NCBI GenBank assembly: GCA_030671095.1
Contig: DAOVAK010000142.1
Span: 1 to 7,039 of the forward strand
DNA: 7,039 nucleotides
Source of the DNA: Deltaproteobacteria bacterium
GTDB lineage: Bacteria > Desulfobacterota > DSM-4660 > Desulfatiglandales > HGW-15
Reading direction: 5' to 3'
This document shows, piece by piece, positions 6,295-7,039 of this stretch. The position numbers were made by a program, and so were the translations under genes. Every line of letters begins with the position of its first letter. Position 1 is the first letter of the stretch. Under the pieces are notes generated by a model that searched no databases, had not been told where the DNA came from, and worked only from the letters and a program-made list of their open reading frames with translations.

Positions 6295-7039
6295 GCAAAT
6301 CTCTCAAGGATGTCATACCAATTCCTCATATCTATATCAGGGGAAATGTTTTGGAGAAGGGTAATATCCCTGGTGTGGCTGGAGATAAAGCAGCATGGGC
6401 AAAAGACCTTAATCTGCCCAGAAAGGCTGAATACACCTTTTTTCCGGGTTGCGGCTACCAGTTTATGAGGTACATAGAAGGCATGATGAAAGCTGCGACA
6501 AGCATGGAGAAGGTTGGCTTAGGGATAGAAAAGAGCATAGGCATAAGCAAGGTATTCGGCAAGATTGGTATCGATCTCCCCAGTATCACGGCGAAGGTTG
6601 CTGCGGCAGGCAAAGAGGATGCCTATACGAGGATTCTTGTCAGTGCAGTGAGCATTCTCCAGAAGCTTGGACTTGACATTGGCTACATGTACGAAGATGA
6701 GCCCTGTTGTGGTTCCCCGCTCTATTATTCAGGCTTTCTGGATGATTATATTGAAAATGCAAATAAGAATTTCAATGTCTTTAAATCCCACGGGATTCGG
6801 AAGTTCATAGGTCTCATTCCCGCCTGCACTGCTTCTTTGCGGGATTATTATCCGAAATATGTCGAGGGATATGACCTAGAGGTTTACCATTTCATTGAAG
6901 TCGTGGCGCAGAGCCTGAAAGAGACAGATATAAAGCCCAAGCTAAAGGAGAATGTTACCGTGGCTTACCACGATCCTTGTCAGTTATCTAGATATCTTGA
7001 GATTATCGATGCACCTAGAAAAGTCCTGGCGAGCATCGA
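6291..7039 (+). CDS. HdrB-like CCG-domain protein, partial (3' end beyond window)
   Basis: This frame stays open to the last base and encodes the first 249 residues. The first CCG domain (DUF224 type) shows FFPGC (Cys54), EPCCGSP (Cys139-Cys140) and PAC (Cys179). A second domain begins at YHDPC (Cys230) and continues out of the window. In HdrB such cysteines bind noncubane [4Fe-4S] clusters at the disulfide-reducing site. In GlcF/LutA relatives they serve quinone-linked or unknown electron transfer. Only one Cys of the usual CxxC is present (Ile176 and Cys179), as in LutA-like proteins. The Cys54-to-CCG distance is 84 residues against about 31-39 in the published CCG consensus, so an extra segment of roughly 45 residues (about 72-115) is present. 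Its start overlaps the HdrC-like stop in ATGA. It is probably the terminal subunit of the FAD-oxidase module; the true acceptor is unknown. Confidence 0.88.
   Translation, partial: MSKSLKDVIPIPHIYIRGNVLEKGNIPGVAGDKAAWAKDLNLPRKAEYTFFPGCGYQFMRYIEGMMKAATSMEKVGLGIEKSIGISKVFGKIGIDLPSITAKVAAAGKEDAYTRILVSAVSILQKLGLDIGYMYEDEPCCGSPLYYSGFLDDYIENANKNFNVFKSHGIRKFIGLIPACTASLRDYYPKYVEGYDLEVYHFIEVVAQSLKETDIKPKLKENVTVAYHDPCQLSRYLEIIDAPRKVLASI

Noticed and set aside
6449..6676. 75-codon plus-strand frame near the window end
   Set aside because: It is out of frame with the HdrB-like gene, which has clear CCG cysteine motifs over the same bases.

Overview
The window holds six plus-strand genes and no credible minus-strand gene. 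All six encode redox proteins. The organism looks like an anaerobic bacterium of moderate GC, probably in the Desulfobacterota or a syntrophic relative. That is inferred from an aldehyde ferredoxin oxidoreductase (AOR) family tungstoenzyme, HdrB/HdrC-like iron-sulfur proteins, and palindromic intergenic repeats of a type I associate with such genomes. No marker gene in the window fixes the taxon.

Layout. 1-232 is intergenic and dominated by a 128-bp imperfect inverted repeat (82-209). 233-1513 encodes an FAD/NAD-dependent pyridine nucleotide-disulfide oxidoreductase family protein. 1514-1857 carries no convincing gene; it holds a roughly 235-bp imperfect palindrome with a second, smaller palindrome in its left arm. 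1858-2346 encodes a ferredoxin-like protein with four [4Fe-4S] cysteine motifs. 2347-2458 carries another imperfect inverted repeat built from 8-base units. 2459-4423 encodes the AOR-family catalytic protein. After 94 bp without a clear terminator comes a tightly packed trio: a GlcD-like FAD-linked oxidase (4518-5951, GTG start), an HdrC/GlpC-type two-cluster protein (5941-6294, overlapping upstream by 11 nt) and an HdrB-like CCG-domain protein (6291 to beyond the window end, joined by an ATGA overlap).

How the genes may work together. The first three proteins match in type and size the subunits of the NAD-linked AOR of Aromatoleum (AorC flavoprotein, AorA polyferredoxin, AorB tungsten subunit), but in the order C-A-B. 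The last three resemble a glycolate/lactate-oxidase-type module whose GlcF-like iron-sulfur subunit is split in two. A reasonable inference is a cytoplasmic electron-transfer system. The tungsten enzyme would interconvert an aldehyde (or related carbonyl/acyl substrate) and its acid. The polyferredoxin and flavoprotein would connect it to NAD(H). The FAD-oxidase/Hdr-like branch would feed in or take out electrons from a second, unknown substrate.

Three proteins depart from their family patterns. The AOR protein has Asp where the first cluster-ligating Cys is expected. The FAD oxidase keeps the metal ligands of 2-hydroxyacid dehydrogenases but lacks neighbouring catalytic residues. The HdrB-like protein has an enlarged first CCG domain. 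The actual substrate cannot be read from the sequence.
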